64,000 nucleotides of DNA from Candidatus Stoquefichus massiliensis AP9 (GTDB lineage: Bacteria; Bacillota_I; Bacilli_A; Erysipelotrichales; Coprobacillaceae): the NCBI RefSeq assembly GCF_000455285.1, contig NZ_HG005289.1, positions 67,765 to 131,764 of the forward strand, given 5' to 3'. Each line of letters begins with the position of its first letter. The stretch's first letter is position 1. Made by a program: the position numbers and the translations under genes. This document shows positions 45,420 to 57,086 of this stretch, in pieces. The notes below the pieces were generated by a model. It made no database searches. It saw only the letters and a program-made list of their open reading frames with translations, and was not told the DNA's origin.

Positions 45420-47308
45420 GTATGTTAAAATTGGCTTTTCAAAATTTTCAAAGAAGTTTTAAAAATTATATATCTTTAGTTATTTCTCTCGCTTTTACAA
45501 TTTTAATTTTCTTTAATTTTCAAAATCTAATTGATTCACATATTTTTGATTCTTTAGGTGAGGCTGTTTTTAGAAATGTAGAAATCATTATTCAAATTAT
45601 TACTATTGTTTTGATATGTTTTATGCTTTTCTTTATTTGGTATGCGACAAATGTCTTTTTATCTAAACGTAAGAAAGATATTGGTATTTATATCTTTATG
45701 GGTTTAACCAATCAAAAGATTGGTCAATTGTATATGATTGAAACAACTTTTATTGGTCTGATGGCTTTATTGTTTGGTATTGTGTCAGGAATCATAACTG
45801 CTCAATTATTTCAAATGATTCTTTTTAAACTTTCAGATATTTCAATTGATTTACAGATTGGTTTTTCCCTCAAATCTGTACTTATTGTATCAGCGATTTA
45901 TTTTCTTATTTATTTGATTTTTGTATGTAAAGGATATATCAATATTGTCAGAAGTAGTGTTTTAGAAATGGTCTCTGCTTCAAGACAAAATGAATATGTT
46001 AGACAAAATCATTTCATATTAATAATGAAAACGATTGTGGGCATGGGATTCCTTTGTACTGGTTATTATTTTGCGATTAAAAAGGGTGGTATGGACACAA
46101 TCAATAATGCCATGCTTGCTGTGGTACTTGTGATTGTAGGTGTTTATCTTCTCTTTGGAGGAATGATTCCCCTGCTCTTTCAAACACTTGCGAAAAGAAA
46201 AACTTTCCTATATAAGAAAGAACGTAATCTTTGGGTGAACAATATCATATTTAGAATAAAAAAGAATTATCGCACATATGCTATGGTAAGTGTTTTGATG
46301 TTATGTTCAGTAACTGCCCTAGCAACTGGTTTTGCAATGAAAGAACGTCATGATGGAATCGTCCATTTTAGAAATACGTATACTTTTCAGGTTATGAGTC
46401 CAAAAAAGGACTTATATAAAGATTTTTCTGAACTTATAGATAAAAATAATGATATAGAGTATAGTGGAGAAGTTTCTTTTTTACAAGTAGACTCTTCTTA
46501 TATTGATGAACGATTCAAAAATGCAAGTTATGGTTTTTTATCTTATTCCCAAGTTAAACAACTTGCCAAAGATACACATTTCACTTTTGATTTTACTATT
46601 CCAAAAGACAATGAATATATTCGTGTTGATAGAAAAACATTAATGACTATTATAACTGATAATACTCATGAAACAATCAAAATTAATCATCAGGAATATC
46701 AAATAGCAGATTATACTACAACTCCCTATTTAGGATATATGCAAGAAAAGACAGCATTTTATATGGTCAATGATACAGTTTATCAGCAATTAAAATCAAT
46801 AGGAGAAGAGTTTTATTTATACAATTATAAAATTACTAATCCTTATCATTTTGCAGCATCTATTCAAGATATTCAAGGGCATTCTGATTGTATGGGGCTT
46901 ATCAAAATGGATCCTCAAGATGATGAATTACAATGGGTAAGAATTCTTTATTCATTATGTATCTTTATGTTTATGGTCTTTGTCTTTGCAAGTGGAAGTA
47001 TTATTTTTATGAAACTTTATAATGATGCTTTTGAAGAGAAAGAAAGATACCAAGTATTACAAAAAATTGGTATTAGCAAGAAAACTCTAAAACATTCTAT
47101 AACTAATGAACTTCGTTTTGCTTATGCTGCTCCACTTCTAGTTATGACAATATCTTCCTATTTCTCAATTCGTGCTTTAGCCAATATGGTTCAAACTGAT
47201 TTATTGATGATTAATATCATCAGTGTCATAGCAATTATTATCTTCTTTACCATCTGTTATTTCTTATCAACTTCTATTTATCAAAAAAATGCAGGTATCA
47301 AATCATAA
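45416..47308 (+). CDS. BceB-type ABC transporter permease
   Basis: A 630-residue permease with about ten transmembrane segments and a large extracellular domain (about 320-500) between segments 7 and 8, the BceB layout. The Y-A-T-N-V-F-L-S-K-R-K-K motif after TM2 is typical. It senses and detoxifies lipid-II-binding peptides such as bacitracin or lantibiotics; the particular peptide cannot be predicted. The bidirectional hairpin at its end closes the module. Confidence 0.92.
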   Translation: MSMLKLAFQNFQRSFKNYISLVISLAFTILIFFNFQNLIDSHIFDSLGEAVFRNVEIIIQIITIVLICFMLFFIWYATNVFLSKRKKDIGIYIFMGLTNQKIGQLYMIETTFIGLMALLFGIVSGIITAQLFQMILFKLSDISIDLQIGFSLKSVLIVSAIYFLIYLIFVCKGYINIVRSSVLEMVSASRQNEYVRQNHFILIMKTIVGMGFLCTGYYFAIKKGGMDTINNAMLAVVLVIVGVYLLFGGMIPLLFQTLAKRKTFLYKKERNLWVNNIIFRIKKNYRTYAMVSVLMLCSVTALATGFAMKERHDGIVHFRNTYTFQVMSPKKDLYKDFSELIDKNNDIEYSGEVSFLQVDSSYIDERFKNASYGFLSYSQVKQLAKDTHFTFDFTIPKDNEYIRVDRKTLMTIITDNTHETIKINHQEYQIADYTTTPYLGYMQEKTAFYMVNDTVYQQLKSIGEEFYLYNYKITNPYHFAASIQDIQGHSDCMGLIKMDPQDDELQWVRILYSLCIFMFMVFVFASGSIIFMKLYNDAFEEKERYQVLQKIGISKKTLKHSITNELRFAYAAPLLVMTISSYFSIRALANMVQTDLLMINIISVIAIIIFFTICYFLSTSIYQKNAGIKS

Positions 47309-47313
47309 GCAAC

Positions 47314-47352
47314 AAAAGAGTACTTAAGACAACAATCAAAGTACTCTTTTTT
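47314..47352. terminator. Bidirectional terminator between permease and UvrA-like genes
   Basis: A 12-bp stem (AAAAGAGTACTT/AAGTACTCTTTT) with a 13-nt loop, a T-run on the plus strand and A-run that gives TTTTG on the minus strand. It separates two convergent genes. Confidence 0.85.
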
Positions 47353-47353
47353 C

Positions 47354-49612
47354 CTATTCAATAGTTAATGACTTTCTAAGATATTGTGCTGTAATTGTAT
47401 TAGCATTTTTAATCATTTCTTGAGGTGTACCTGTAAAAACAATTTCACCACCAGCTGTTCCTCCATCCGGTCCAACATCAATGATATAATCTGCGAGTTT
47501 CATCACATCAATATTATGTTCTATCACAATAACAGTATTCCCTTGAGCAACAAACTGATCTAAGAGTTTCATTATATTTTTGATATCTGAGGCATGTAGC
47601 CCAGTTGTTGGTTCATCTAATAAATAGATATTTCCTTTTTGTTTTAAATGCTTAGCCAATTTTATTCTTTGCAGTTCTCCTCCTGAAAGGGTTGATAGTG
47701 GTTGTCCTAATGAAAGATAAGAAAGACCTACCTCAATCATTGCCTGTAACTTTCTAGAAATCTTATGATGGTGTTTAAAGAATTCAGACGCTTCTTCAAC
47801 TGTCATCTTTAATATATCAATGATATTTTTTCCATGATAACGATAAGACAAAACCTCTTGATTATAACGTTCACCATGACATGACTCACATGTTGTGATC
47901 ACAGGATCCATAAAGACAAGTTCTATTGTAATTTTTCCTTTGCCTTTACATTCAGGACATGCTCCTTTACTATTAAATGAAAACAGTGAAGCAGACACTT
48001 GATTCTCTTGCGCCATGAGTTTTCTGATATCATCAAAGAATCCTAAGAAGGTCACTGGCATAGAACGATTGGTTGCAGTGATTGATGACTGATCAACAAT
48101 AATGACACGCTCTTCATATTCTCTAGCAAACACATCTCTAAAGAGACTAGATTTTCCAGAACCAGCAACACCTGTCACAACACATAAAACATTTTCTGGC
48201 ACATCTACAGAGACATCTTTTAAATTATGGAGATTGGCATGGCGAATACGGAGAAATTGAGTAGCTTTGCGAGGCTGAGACTTTAAGGGTAAGGCTTCAC
48301 TCATTGATTTTCCTGTGAGTGTATCAGAAACCAATAAATCTTGATAACTTCCTTGATACAATATTTCTCCTCCATATCTTCCAGCACGTGGTCCCACATC
48401 AATAATTTCATCTGCAATCGATATCACATCTTTATCATGTTCAACAACCAAAACAGTATTTCCTTTATCACGTAAATTCTGTAGTAATTTTGTCATACGA
48501 TAAACATCTCTTGGATGCATTCCAGTGCTTGGTTCATCAAAAATATAAATTAAGCCAGTTAATGAACTTCCCATATATCTGACTAATTTTAAACGCTGTG
48601 CCTCCCCACCAGATAAAGTTGTCGTCTCTCTATTCATACTTAAATAAGGTAACCCAATATCAATCATTCTCGTGAGAGATGCAATTAAAGTATTGATAAT
48701 CGTTTTTGCTCGTGAATCATTGATGTGTTTTAAGACTTCACGAAGTTGTGTAAATTCCATATCGCACATATCCATAATGTTATAGCCATTGATATAACAA
48801 TTTAAGGAATTTGGATTTAAACGTTTCCCATGACAATCAGGACATTCATACTCTTTGACAATTCTCTTTAACTTCATTAATGTTGTATCACTAGATTGTG
48901 ATAAATCTCTTTTGATTAATAGACGATTAAAATGATGATAAATACCTTCAACCTTCTTATGAACACGTTCACCGTCTTTTTCATAAGCACCATATAACAT
49001 GAGATTCTTTTCTTGTGGTGTATAATCTTTCCACTTTTTATCCAAATCAAATAAACCACTTTCAGCATATTGTTTCCAATACCAGTTTCCAACATGATAG
49101 GCTGGTAAATCTAACATATCTTCATTTAAACTTCTCTCTGAATGAATGACTTCATCAATATCAATGTCTAAAACTTTACCAATTCCCGAGCAGGTTGGAC
49201 ACATCCCATTCGGATTATTAAATGAAAAATGTGACGCACTTCCTGCATAAGGTGTTCCAATACGTGAAAATAACAAGCGTAAGGCTGCATACATATCACT
49301 AATTGTGCCTACTGTTGAACGTGCATTGCCACCTAATTGTGCCTGATCAATAATGACTGATGGTGATAAATGATCAATCAAATCGACTTTTGGTTTTCTA
49401 TACTTAGGTAATCTTCCACGTATAAACGCTGTATATGTTTCATTCATCTGACGCTGGCTTTCTGCTGCAATAGTATCAAAGACAATACTTGATTTTCCTG
49501 AACCAGAAACTCCAGTAAAGACTACTATTTTCTCTTTAGGAATGTTTAAAGAAATATTTTTAAGATTGTTTTGCGTTAAACCTTTGATTGTTATAAAATC
49601 CTGATGTGACAT
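47354..49612 (-). CDS. UvrA-like ABC ATPase (short UvrA paralog)
   Basis: A 752-residue protein with two ABC cassettes of UvrA type: Walker A GVSGSGKSS near residue 38 and GVAGSGKSS near residue 480, LSGGEAQRLKLVR and LSGGELQRIKLAK signatures, and zinc-finger pairs CPTC, CPDCHGKRLN, CPECKGKG and CESCHGERYN. True UvrA is about 940 residues with a UvrB-binding domain; this shorter class (UvrA2/DrrC-like) lacks it and is tied to DNA-damaging or drug stress. The ATG at 49612 has AAGGAGG upstream. Divergent from a LysR gene. Confidence 0.9.
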   Translation of the reverse strand: MSHQDFITIKGLTQNNLKNISLNIPKEKIVVFTGVSGSGKSSIVFDTIAAESQRQMNETYTAFIRGRLPKYRKPKVDLIDHLSPSVIIDQAQLGGNARSTVGTISDMYAALRLLFSRIGTPYAGSASHFSFNNPNGMCPTCSGIGKVLDIDIDEVIHSERSLNEDMLDLPAYHVGNWYWKQYAESGLFDLDKKWKDYTPQEKNLMLYGAYEKDGERVHKKVEGIYHHFNRLLIKRDLSQSSDTTLMKLKRIVKEYECPDCHGKRLNPNSLNCYINGYNIMDMCDMEFTQLREVLKHINDSRAKTIINTLIASLTRMIDIGLPYLSMNRETTTLSGGEAQRLKLVRYMGSSLTGLIYIFDEPSTGMHPRDVYRMTKLLQNLRDKGNTVLVVEHDKDVISIADEIIDVGPRAGRYGGEILYQGSYQDLLVSDTLTGKSMSEALPLKSQPRKATQFLRIRHANLHNLKDVSVDVPENVLCVVTGVAGSGKSSLFRDVFAREYEERVIIVDQSSITATNRSMPVTFLGFFDDIRKLMAQENQVSASLFSFNSKGACPECKGKGKITIELVFMDPVITTCESCHGERYNQEVLSYRYHGKNIIDILKMTVEEASEFFKHHHKISRKLQAMIEVGLSYLSLGQPLSTLSGGELQRIKLAKHLKQKGNIYLLDEPTTGLHASDIKNIMKLLDQFVAQGNTVIVIEHNIDVMKLADYIIDVGPDGGTAGGEIVFTGTPQEMIKNANTITAQYLRKSLTIE

Positions 49613-49746
49613 TTTCAATTCCTCCTTGTTTATCATATCTATAGCATAAACCTTCACATTAGGGGAGAGTCAAGAAGAAAATAAAAAATAATTTTCTATT
49701 TGAAAGCTGATTTGAGGATGTTTATAATAAAGATGAGGTGACTGAC

Positions 49747-50625
49747 ATGGAAATAAGAACACTCCAATATTTTTTAACAATTGCTAGAGAAAAAAATATT
49801 TCTAAAGCAGCTGAGCATTTACATATAACACAACCCACCCTTTCAAGACAAATGAAGGAGTTGGAAGAAACACTTGGTAAACAGCTTTTTACAAGAGGAA
49901 ATCGGCAAATCTCATTAACTGATGAAGGTATGATTCTCAAAAAACGTGCCGAAGAAATTATCAGTATTGTTGAAAGAACTGAAGCAGAAGTGAGAGCAAA
50001 TGAAGAATTACTGACAGGAGATATTCATGTTGGATGTACTGAAAAAATAGGTTTAAACCATATTGCTCAATCACTTGCCCTCATGCAAGAGAAACATCCC
50101 TTTGTCAGAGTCCATATTAAATATGGAAGCACTGAAGACATCTCATCTCAGATAGAAAAGTCTGAACTTGATTTTGGGATTGTGATTGAACCAGTTGATT
50201 TTATGAAATATGATTATTTGAAAATACCACATTCTCATACTTGGGGTGTTTTAATGTCTCAAAAGAGTCCACTTTCTCAACTTGAATACATCACTGCTGA
50301 TGATCTACGTCAAATACCATTGTTATGTCCTTCACAGGAACTGGTTAAAAATGAAATTGCTGGATGGGTTGGTGGTAATCAAAGGAAATTAAATATTGTT
50401 GGAACTTATAATTTTCCTTTTGCTTTATCTTCGCTTGTGAAAGAAAGTCATCTTTATGCTTTATGTTTTGAACAGAGTTTTGATGATGCAATGGATAATG
50501 TCTGTTTTCGACCACTTACACCAGCAATAGAAGAAAACATGGTATTTATTTGGCGTAAATATCAGGTGTTTTCTAAACCTATTGAAATCTTTATGAATAT
50601 GCTGAAAGAAAAAGTACAGAAATGA
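49747..50625 (+). CDS. LysR-family transcriptional regulator
   Basis: A 292-residue LysR regulator: winged helix MEIRTLQYFLTIAREKNISK with AAEHLHITQPTLSRQMKELE and an effector domain beginning near residue 90. The ATG at 49747 follows GAGGTG by 6 nt; the upstream in-frame GTG is too close. It is divergent from the UvrA-like gene, which is a candidate target, and convergent with the glucosidase. Confidence 0.92.
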   Translation: MEIRTLQYFLTIAREKNISKAAEHLHITQPTLSRQMKELEETLGKQLFTRGNRQISLTDEGMILKKRAEEIISIVERTEAEVRANEELLTGDIHVGCTEKIGLNHIAQSLALMQEKHPFVRVHIKYGSTEDISSQIEKSELDFGIVIEPVDFMKYDYLKIPHSHTWGVLMSQKSPLSQLEYITADDLRQIPLLCPSQELVKNEIAGWVGGNQRKLNIVGTYNFPFALSSLVKESHLYALCFEQSFDDAMDNVCFRPLTPAIEENMVFIWRKYQVFSKPIEIFMNMLKEKVQK

Positions 50626-50647
50626 GTTGGACTCTTCTGTACTTTTT
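50609..50647. terminator. Bidirectional terminator between LysR and glucosidase genes
   Basis: A perfect 13-bp stem (AAAAAGTACAGAA/TTCTGTACTTTTT) with a 13-nt loop. The LysR stop codon lies in the loop. Confidence 0.88.
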
Positions 50648-50653
50648 ATGTCT

Positions 50654-52183
<1,530 letters not shown>

Positions 52184-52190
52184 TTATGAT

Positions 52191-53126
52191 TTATACAATA
52201 AAAATAACGATAACAGTATAGACAATCAATGTCACAACCATGTTTAATGAAATCAGTGCAGCTGTATAACTGTTATCTTCTTCACTTTTAAACAGTGGTG
52301 ATATTTGCATTGGTAAAGCAAATCCAGTTGGACACATAAAATAGATGAGCACTGCCAACATATAAATCTTATCAGCCATTAAATGTGGGAAGAATACAAA
52401 GAACCCTACAATGACAAAGGCAAATAGAACAATTCTCACAATTAATAATTTCAATAGCGAACCTAGTGTGTCCATATTGATTTTTAAGTTATAGCCAATA
52501 ATGAATAAGATCATACCAATAATTGGACCTGTAATCATATTGATTGTATTTGTATAAACATCAATAAATGGTGTTTGTGCTAACATATTGTAAACACCTA
52601 ATAAATTCAATCCTAAACCTAAGATAACTGCAATCACAAATGAATTCGTAAAAATTGTTTTGGCCAATTCTTTTGGACTTGTTTGTCCTGCACTCAGTTT
52701 AGCGACCATGATTGGGATAAGCACAAAGGCAATTAAAGTTCCTGCTAAGTCAAAGATAACTGTATTGCTGGCATATGCAACACCAACAATAGAAGTATAA
52801 AGTGGTAATGCAACATTTCCACCTTCACATGTTGTTAACATGAAATAAGAAATGTGAGAAAATCTTTCACCTGTGAACTTTGTGAAAAGTTTTCCAATGA
52901 ACATTGTCAAAACAAATGCGATAAAAACATAAACAACAATCAAAATTGCTGATGATTCTATTTTTGAAGTTAATAAAATATTAAAGATTAAGATTGGAAA
53001 CAAAACATTAAAGACAATATTGTTGGCTCCTTCTTTTTGTTCTGGTGTAACAAATCCCTTAATTCTTGATATAATCCCTAAAAGTACCATAAAGAATACG
53101 GGAAATAAAGTTGATAATGCTGCCAT
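52191..53126 (-). CDS. AEC-family membrane transporter
   Basis: A 311-residue protein with about ten transmembrane segments of the auxin efflux carrier (AEC) family, with GANNIVFNVLFPILIFNILL and CPTGFALPMQISPLF near the ends as family signatures. AEC proteins in Firmicutes move organic acids such as malate or lactate. AGGAGG precedes the ATG. It is upstream of the glucosidase, but a 9-bp AAATT inverted repeat (52150-52190) in the gap may partly separate the two. Confidence 0.88.
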   Translation of the reverse strand: MAALSTLFPVFFMVLLGIISRIKGFVTPEQKEGANNIVFNVLFPILIFNILLTSKIESSAILIVVYVFIAFVLTMFIGKLFTKFTGERFSHISYFMLTTCEGGNVALPLYTSIVGVAYASNTVIFDLAGTLIAFVLIPIMVAKLSAGQTSPKELAKTIFTNSFVIAVILGLGLNLLGVYNMLAQTPFIDVYTNTINMITGPIIGMILFIIGYNLKINMDTLGSLLKLLIVRIVLFAFVIVGFFVFFPHLMADKIYMLAVLIYFMCPTGFALPMQISPLFKSEEDNSYTAALISLNMVVTLIVYTVIVIFIV

Positions 53127-53280
53127 AAATTCCTCCTATTAATTTGTATATTTATATTTTCAATTGTTTTCAAAAAATGAATAATAAATTATTTCATCTT
53201 TTGATGTTTTTATTCTAATATATAAATAAAAAGAATACAAACACTTATAATTTATAGATTCCTATACCTAAAAGGCATAT

Positions 53281-53312
53281 AAAAAAACTTATACCAGTTA
53301 AATGATATAAGT
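53281..53312 (-). terminator. Terminator of the NagA - C45 - AraC operon
   Basis: A 7-bp stem (ACTTATA/TATAAGT) followed by TTTTTT on the minus strand; the AraC stop codon touches it. Confidence 0.78.
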
Positions 53313-54187
53313 TATCGTAAAGGAATATATAAATCCAACTCAGAATCAGGATGATCATAGCCTAAAAATCTTTCATCTAAAACTTCAAATGTTTCTCGTG
53401 AATCTATTTCTTCTTTGGTAGAAAGAAGCCATGTTCCCCAAATATAATTTATTGTTTGTGGTAATGTCTTAAAACAACCATGATGTGTAAAAACAGCATA
53501 ACGGCCTCCTGGTATGACTTTCTTGATAAAATATGATGCCATATTTTCAAAAGAATCAACCTCTATACCAACCACTTCATTAAATATCGTCTCTTCTCCA
53601 ACAATAAAATGAACATCACTTAAAGATGATTCATAAATACCAAATTTACGATGCTCTTGATAAGAATAAGGAGCCTTTTCTTCAAGACTATAAAACTCTT
53701 CCCAAAGTTTTTTAATCTCCTTGGTTCTTAATTGAGTCTGTCTTCTGATTCCAACAACCTTAATTTCAGGCAATATGACAATTTGAGGATGAACAGTAAC
53801 ATGATGAACTAAGTGTTCTAACAAATCAGAATTTAAATTTCCTTTATTAGAAGTTAATGTTTGTATTCGATTCTCTCGATATTTTTGTGGACTCACTTTA
53901 TAAATCAATTTAAAAGCACGACTAAAAGACTCAGCTGATTCAAAATTATTTTTTATAGCAATATCAATAATTTTATGATGCGTATATAAAAGTTGGTGAG
54001 CAGCATTGGCAAGTCGTCGTTTTTTTATATAATTACCAACACTCTCTCCAATCAATGCTTGAAATTGTCTATTAAAATGAAAGTATGAATAACCAACAAA
54101 ATGAGCAACTTCTTCAACTCTGATATCTTCTTCTAAATGATTTTCAATGTAGATAATAGCATCTTCTAAAGCCTTTTGATAGTTCAT
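53312..54187 (-). CDS. AraC-family regulator with GyrI-like effector domain
   Basis: A 291-residue regulator: two N-terminal AraC-type HTH motifs (VEEVAHFVGYSYFHFNRQFQ and AIKNNFESAESFSRAFKLIY) and a C-terminal GyrI-like effector-binding domain from about residue 135 (VVGIRRQTQ, GGRYAVFTHHG). The layout is that of Rob/BltR-like activators of multidrug or nutrient genes. It is the last gene of a three-gene operon with a peptidase-family C45 enzyme and NagA, so it may report their substrate. Confidence 0.9.
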   Translation of the reverse strand: MNYQKALEDAIIYIENHLEEDIRVEEVAHFVGYSYFHFNRQFQALIGESVGNYIKKRRLANAAHQLLYTHHKIIDIAIKNNFESAESFSRAFKLIYKVSPQKYRENRIQTLTSNKGNLNSDLLEHLVHHVTVHPQIVILPEIKVVGIRRQTQLRTKEIKKLWEEFYSLEEKAPYSYQEHRKFGIYESSLSDVHFIVGEETIFNEVVGIEVDSFENMASYFIKKVIPGGRYAVFTHHGCFKTLPQTINYIWGTWLLSTKEEIDSRETFEVLDERFLGYDHPDSELDLYIPLR

Positions 54188-54202
54188 GTTTTTATATCCT
54201 TT

Positions 54203-55315
54203 CTATAATGATTGCCAATCAAACAATCCTTTTTGAACATCATCAATATGAATTTCAATTTCTGATGTTTGATTATCAAATGGTTGAGATAAATGATACA
54301 GATTCCAGCCATTCTCATGTCTCCCACCCCAGCATAACTCGATTGTCCCATCAATCGGTGAAATAATCATACTTTTGGTTGTACCAAAACTTTCTTTATA
54401 ATTATGAAAACAAAGTCCATCAGGATATTTATCTAATAACATTTCTTTGAGTTTTTCTCTTGTGATTGCTTTTTGATATTGTAATTCTTTTTCTATATAT
54501 TGATATCGACCAACGCTATGTGTAAAGGCGTGTTTTTCTAAATGCATCAATTCTGGTAATACAGAATGATTTGTGGCATGAAGCATTTGTTGAGAACTAT
54601 GCATATCAATTTCTCGAAATGCTTTTTGACCATCCATCGTTTGGACAAGTGCCCCATGACCTGTCTTATCTAATAAAATAATATTCATATTAAAAACAAT
54701 TGGCATATCTTTTAAATAAGCTAATGCCTCTTTTGTATTTTTACAGTTGTCAAGCAGTGCTCTCACAACAACCCAATATTGTAAACCTTGAAATTGTGGT
54801 TTTTTCATATGAGGTAAGTTAGCAACAGGAAGACCACATGAACTGATTGTGACAGCTAAACCCTGATCATTGAAACCATCATCCCGTCCAAATTGTAACA
54901 TAGATGTTCCAATATGTGTATAATTGCCTTTTGCCACTGTTCTCATCAGACAAAAATCTTCAAGTTCACAAGAAAATTCATAATTTCTTGCAAGTAATGG
55001 CTTCTTTTCAGCCGTCATACTTGGAAGCAATGCAATATGACTACAGCGAGGAATATAACAAGTCATATTATAGAAGAATAATGATTCTAATGATACATTC
55101 AAAGCATCAGCAAAGCCATTGATTTCATCAGTTAATCCTGGACACCATTTATCAAGTAATTGATTGGTTTCTTGAATCTGATAAAGAGTCATTTCTGGTT
55201 TTACAATATATTTTGATTTTAATAATAAATTTGTCTCAATCATCTTTCCTAATTGATAACCAATTTCATAATGGGTTCCACCGACCTCAATAGTACGTGT
55301 CTGTATAGTTAACAT
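54203..55315 (-). CDS. C45-family Ntn-hydrolase (acyl-CoA:6-APA acyltransferase-like)
   Basis: A 370-residue protein of peptidase family C45. The probable autocatalytic cleavage site and nucleophile are Arg90-Cys91 in YIPRCSHIALLPS; LLARNYEFS supplies a family motif, and CPGLTDEINGFADAL precedes it. The family acts on N-acyl bonds of penicillins, peptides or unknown small molecules. It starts 1 nt after the NagA stop and is 15 nt before the AraC gene. Its natural substrate may be an N-acyl amino acid or sugar. Confidence 0.82.
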   Translation of the reverse strand: MLTIQTRTIEVGGTHYEIGYQLGKMIETNLLLKSKYIVKPEMTLYQIQETNQLLDKWCPGLTDEINGFADALNVSLESLFFYNMTCYIPRCSHIALLPSMTAEKKPLLARNYEFSCELEDFCLMRTVAKGNYTHIGTSMLQFGRDDGFNDQGLAVTISSCGLPVANLPHMKKPQFQGLQYWVVVRALLDNCKNTKEALAYLKDMPIVFNMNIILLDKTGHGALVQTMDGQKAFREIDMHSSQQMLHATNHSVLPELMHLEKHAFTHSVGRYQYIEKELQYQKAITREKLKEMLLDKYPDGLCFHNYKESFGTTKSMIISPIDGTIELCWGGRHENGWNLYHLSQPFDNQTSEIEIHIDDVQKGLFDWQSL

Positions 55316-55316
55316 A

Positions 55317-56447
55317 TTATAACACCTTTCCTTTCACTATTGTTTGTTTAATCTGGAAATTATCATCAAAGAAAATAATATCTGCAAAATTCCCTACTTT
55401 TATTTCTCCCATTTTATCAATACCTAAACTTTTCGCTGGATTATAACTTGCTAAAGAAACAGCTTCATTCAAAGTTAATCCTAAATGCTGATATACATTT
55501 TTGACGCATTGATTCATATCAGCCTGACTCCCTGCTAAAGTTTCATTTAATAATCTGACTTGATGATTGTTGATACGAACTGTTCCCATTGATGACTCAT
55601 AAATACCATCTGGTAATCCTGCGGTTTCTACAGAATCAGTTATCAAAACCACCTTGTCTTTTCCTTTCGTTTTTAAGAGGATTTTAGCAGCTGGATAAGA
55701 AACATGTATTCCATCTAATACCAATTCAGCATATACATTTTGATTTATCATCACAGTTCCTGTAACACCCACTTCCCTATGGGTTAGAGGTGTCATTGCA
55801 TTATAAGTGTGGGTTGCTGATGTAGCACCTAAGTCAATTGCTCTTTGCGCTTCTTGATAGGTCGCATTGGTATGACCCAATGAGACAATAATACCTTTCT
55901 CACATAAATAGGGTATCAATTCAGTAGCCCCTTCTAATTCTGGAGCAAGTGATACTTTTTTGACGATATCTTCATTATTATTAACAATAGAAACAAAGTT
56001 TTGAATAGTAGGATGAATCATATATTCTTCCGGTTGTGCTCCTTTGTAAACTTTACTGAAAAATGGTCCTTCCATATGAACGCCTAAAATTTGTGCTCCT
56101 TCAACTTTTTCTTTATTTTTGACAACATTTTCAATCGCATGTGAAATAGATTCAATAGGCATTGTGACTGTGCTTACAAGAAAAGAAGTCACACCTGTTT
56201 GTAAAGATGCTTTTGAAATGGCATTGAGACTTTCGAAAGTTGAATCCATCACTTGATATCCACCTCTACCATGAGTATGAATATCAATAAACCCTGGACT
56301 CACATATAACCCTTTGGCATCTATGATGTCTTCTTTTTCTGGTTTCCTCTCACTAATTTCTACAACCTTATCTCCCTCTATAAAAACATTTTTAGTAACA
56401 ATTTCATCATGTAGAATAACTTTTCCATTGATTATGCACTTTTTCAT
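55317..56447 (-). CDS. nagA: N-acetylglucosamine-6-phosphate deacetylase
   Basis: A 376-residue amidohydrolase that turns GlcNAc-6-P into GlcN-6-P. Metal and catalytic motifs: PGFIDIHTHGRGG, VHMEGPFF (Glu), SLGHTNATY (His), THTYNAMTPL (His) and VLITDSVE (Asp). Full length. No nagB or nagE is nearby. First gene of an operon with a C45 enzyme and an AraC regulator, an uncommon company for NagA. Confidence 0.94.
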   Translation of the reverse strand: MKKCIINGKVILHDEIVTKNVFIEGDKVVEISERKPEKEDIIDAKGLYVSPGFIDIHTHGRGGYQVMDSTFESLNAISKASLQTGVTSFLVSTVTMPIESISHAIENVVKNKEKVEGAQILGVHMEGPFFSKVYKGAQPEEYMIHPTIQNFVSIVNNNEDIVKKVSLAPELEGATELIPYLCEKGIIVSLGHTNATYQEAQRAIDLGATSATHTYNAMTPLTHREVGVTGTVMINQNVYAELVLDGIHVSYPAAKILLKTKGKDKVVLITDSVETAGLPDGIYESSMGTVRINNHQVRLLNETLAGSQADMNQCVKNVYQHLGLTLNEAVSLASYNPAKSLGIDKMGEIKVGNFADIIFFDDNFQIKQTIVKGKVL

Positions 56448-56607
56448 AATATTTCGTATACTTCCTTTCTTTCATTTCCTTCATTTTATCAAAGTTTGTT
56501 ATTGTCTTCATGATATTTTCTGCTATAAACATCTAAAAAAGACATCATGTGATGCCTTCATCTATTAAAAGAATTTCTTTCCATTTAAAATATTAATATG
56601 ATATTCT

Positions 56608-56864
56608 TTAGTTACAGTTATTATCTGTTTTTTCAACAGTATTTTGTCTATAATGTTTGGCATGTGGGCTCATAATAATAACAGTTGGCACATCCTTCAC
56701 TGATAGAATAACAGCCATGCAAGGTGCTTCATCAGCATTTACTGCAAATGATGTATAAAGTCCATTTCTATCTCCCCAAATAGACACCAATCCTAACTAT
56801 TCTGTATAAAAATCGTTACATGCTTCATAGTCTTTACTAACCAATATGTGAATGGTTATTTCAT
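56608..56864 (-). pseudogene. Decayed VOC/glyoxalase-family protein
   Basis: The start ATG (56862-56864) runs into TAA after two codons because an A seems missing. The correct frame reads ITIHILVSKDYEACNDFY, hits an in-frame TAG at 56797-56799, and continues LGLVSIWGDRNGLYTS with VNADEAPCMAVI, matching a VOC-family domain. Two lesions, so it is inactive. Confidence 0.68.
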
Positions 56865-57086
56865 TTTTCTATTACCACTCTTTCTATGTACTATTATAAG
56901 ATGAGCTGTTTCATGGATTATTGTAAGACATAGACACAGAAAAATTGATCACTTCACTCTTTTATAAACTTTCATAAGAAAATTTTAATGCTATTTTATG
57001 ATTATATACACTTTAAGAATGATATTGATTTTTTCTCTTGTATACTTTTTAATAAGTCATTTTATTTTTTGACTTCGCTTTTTAAC

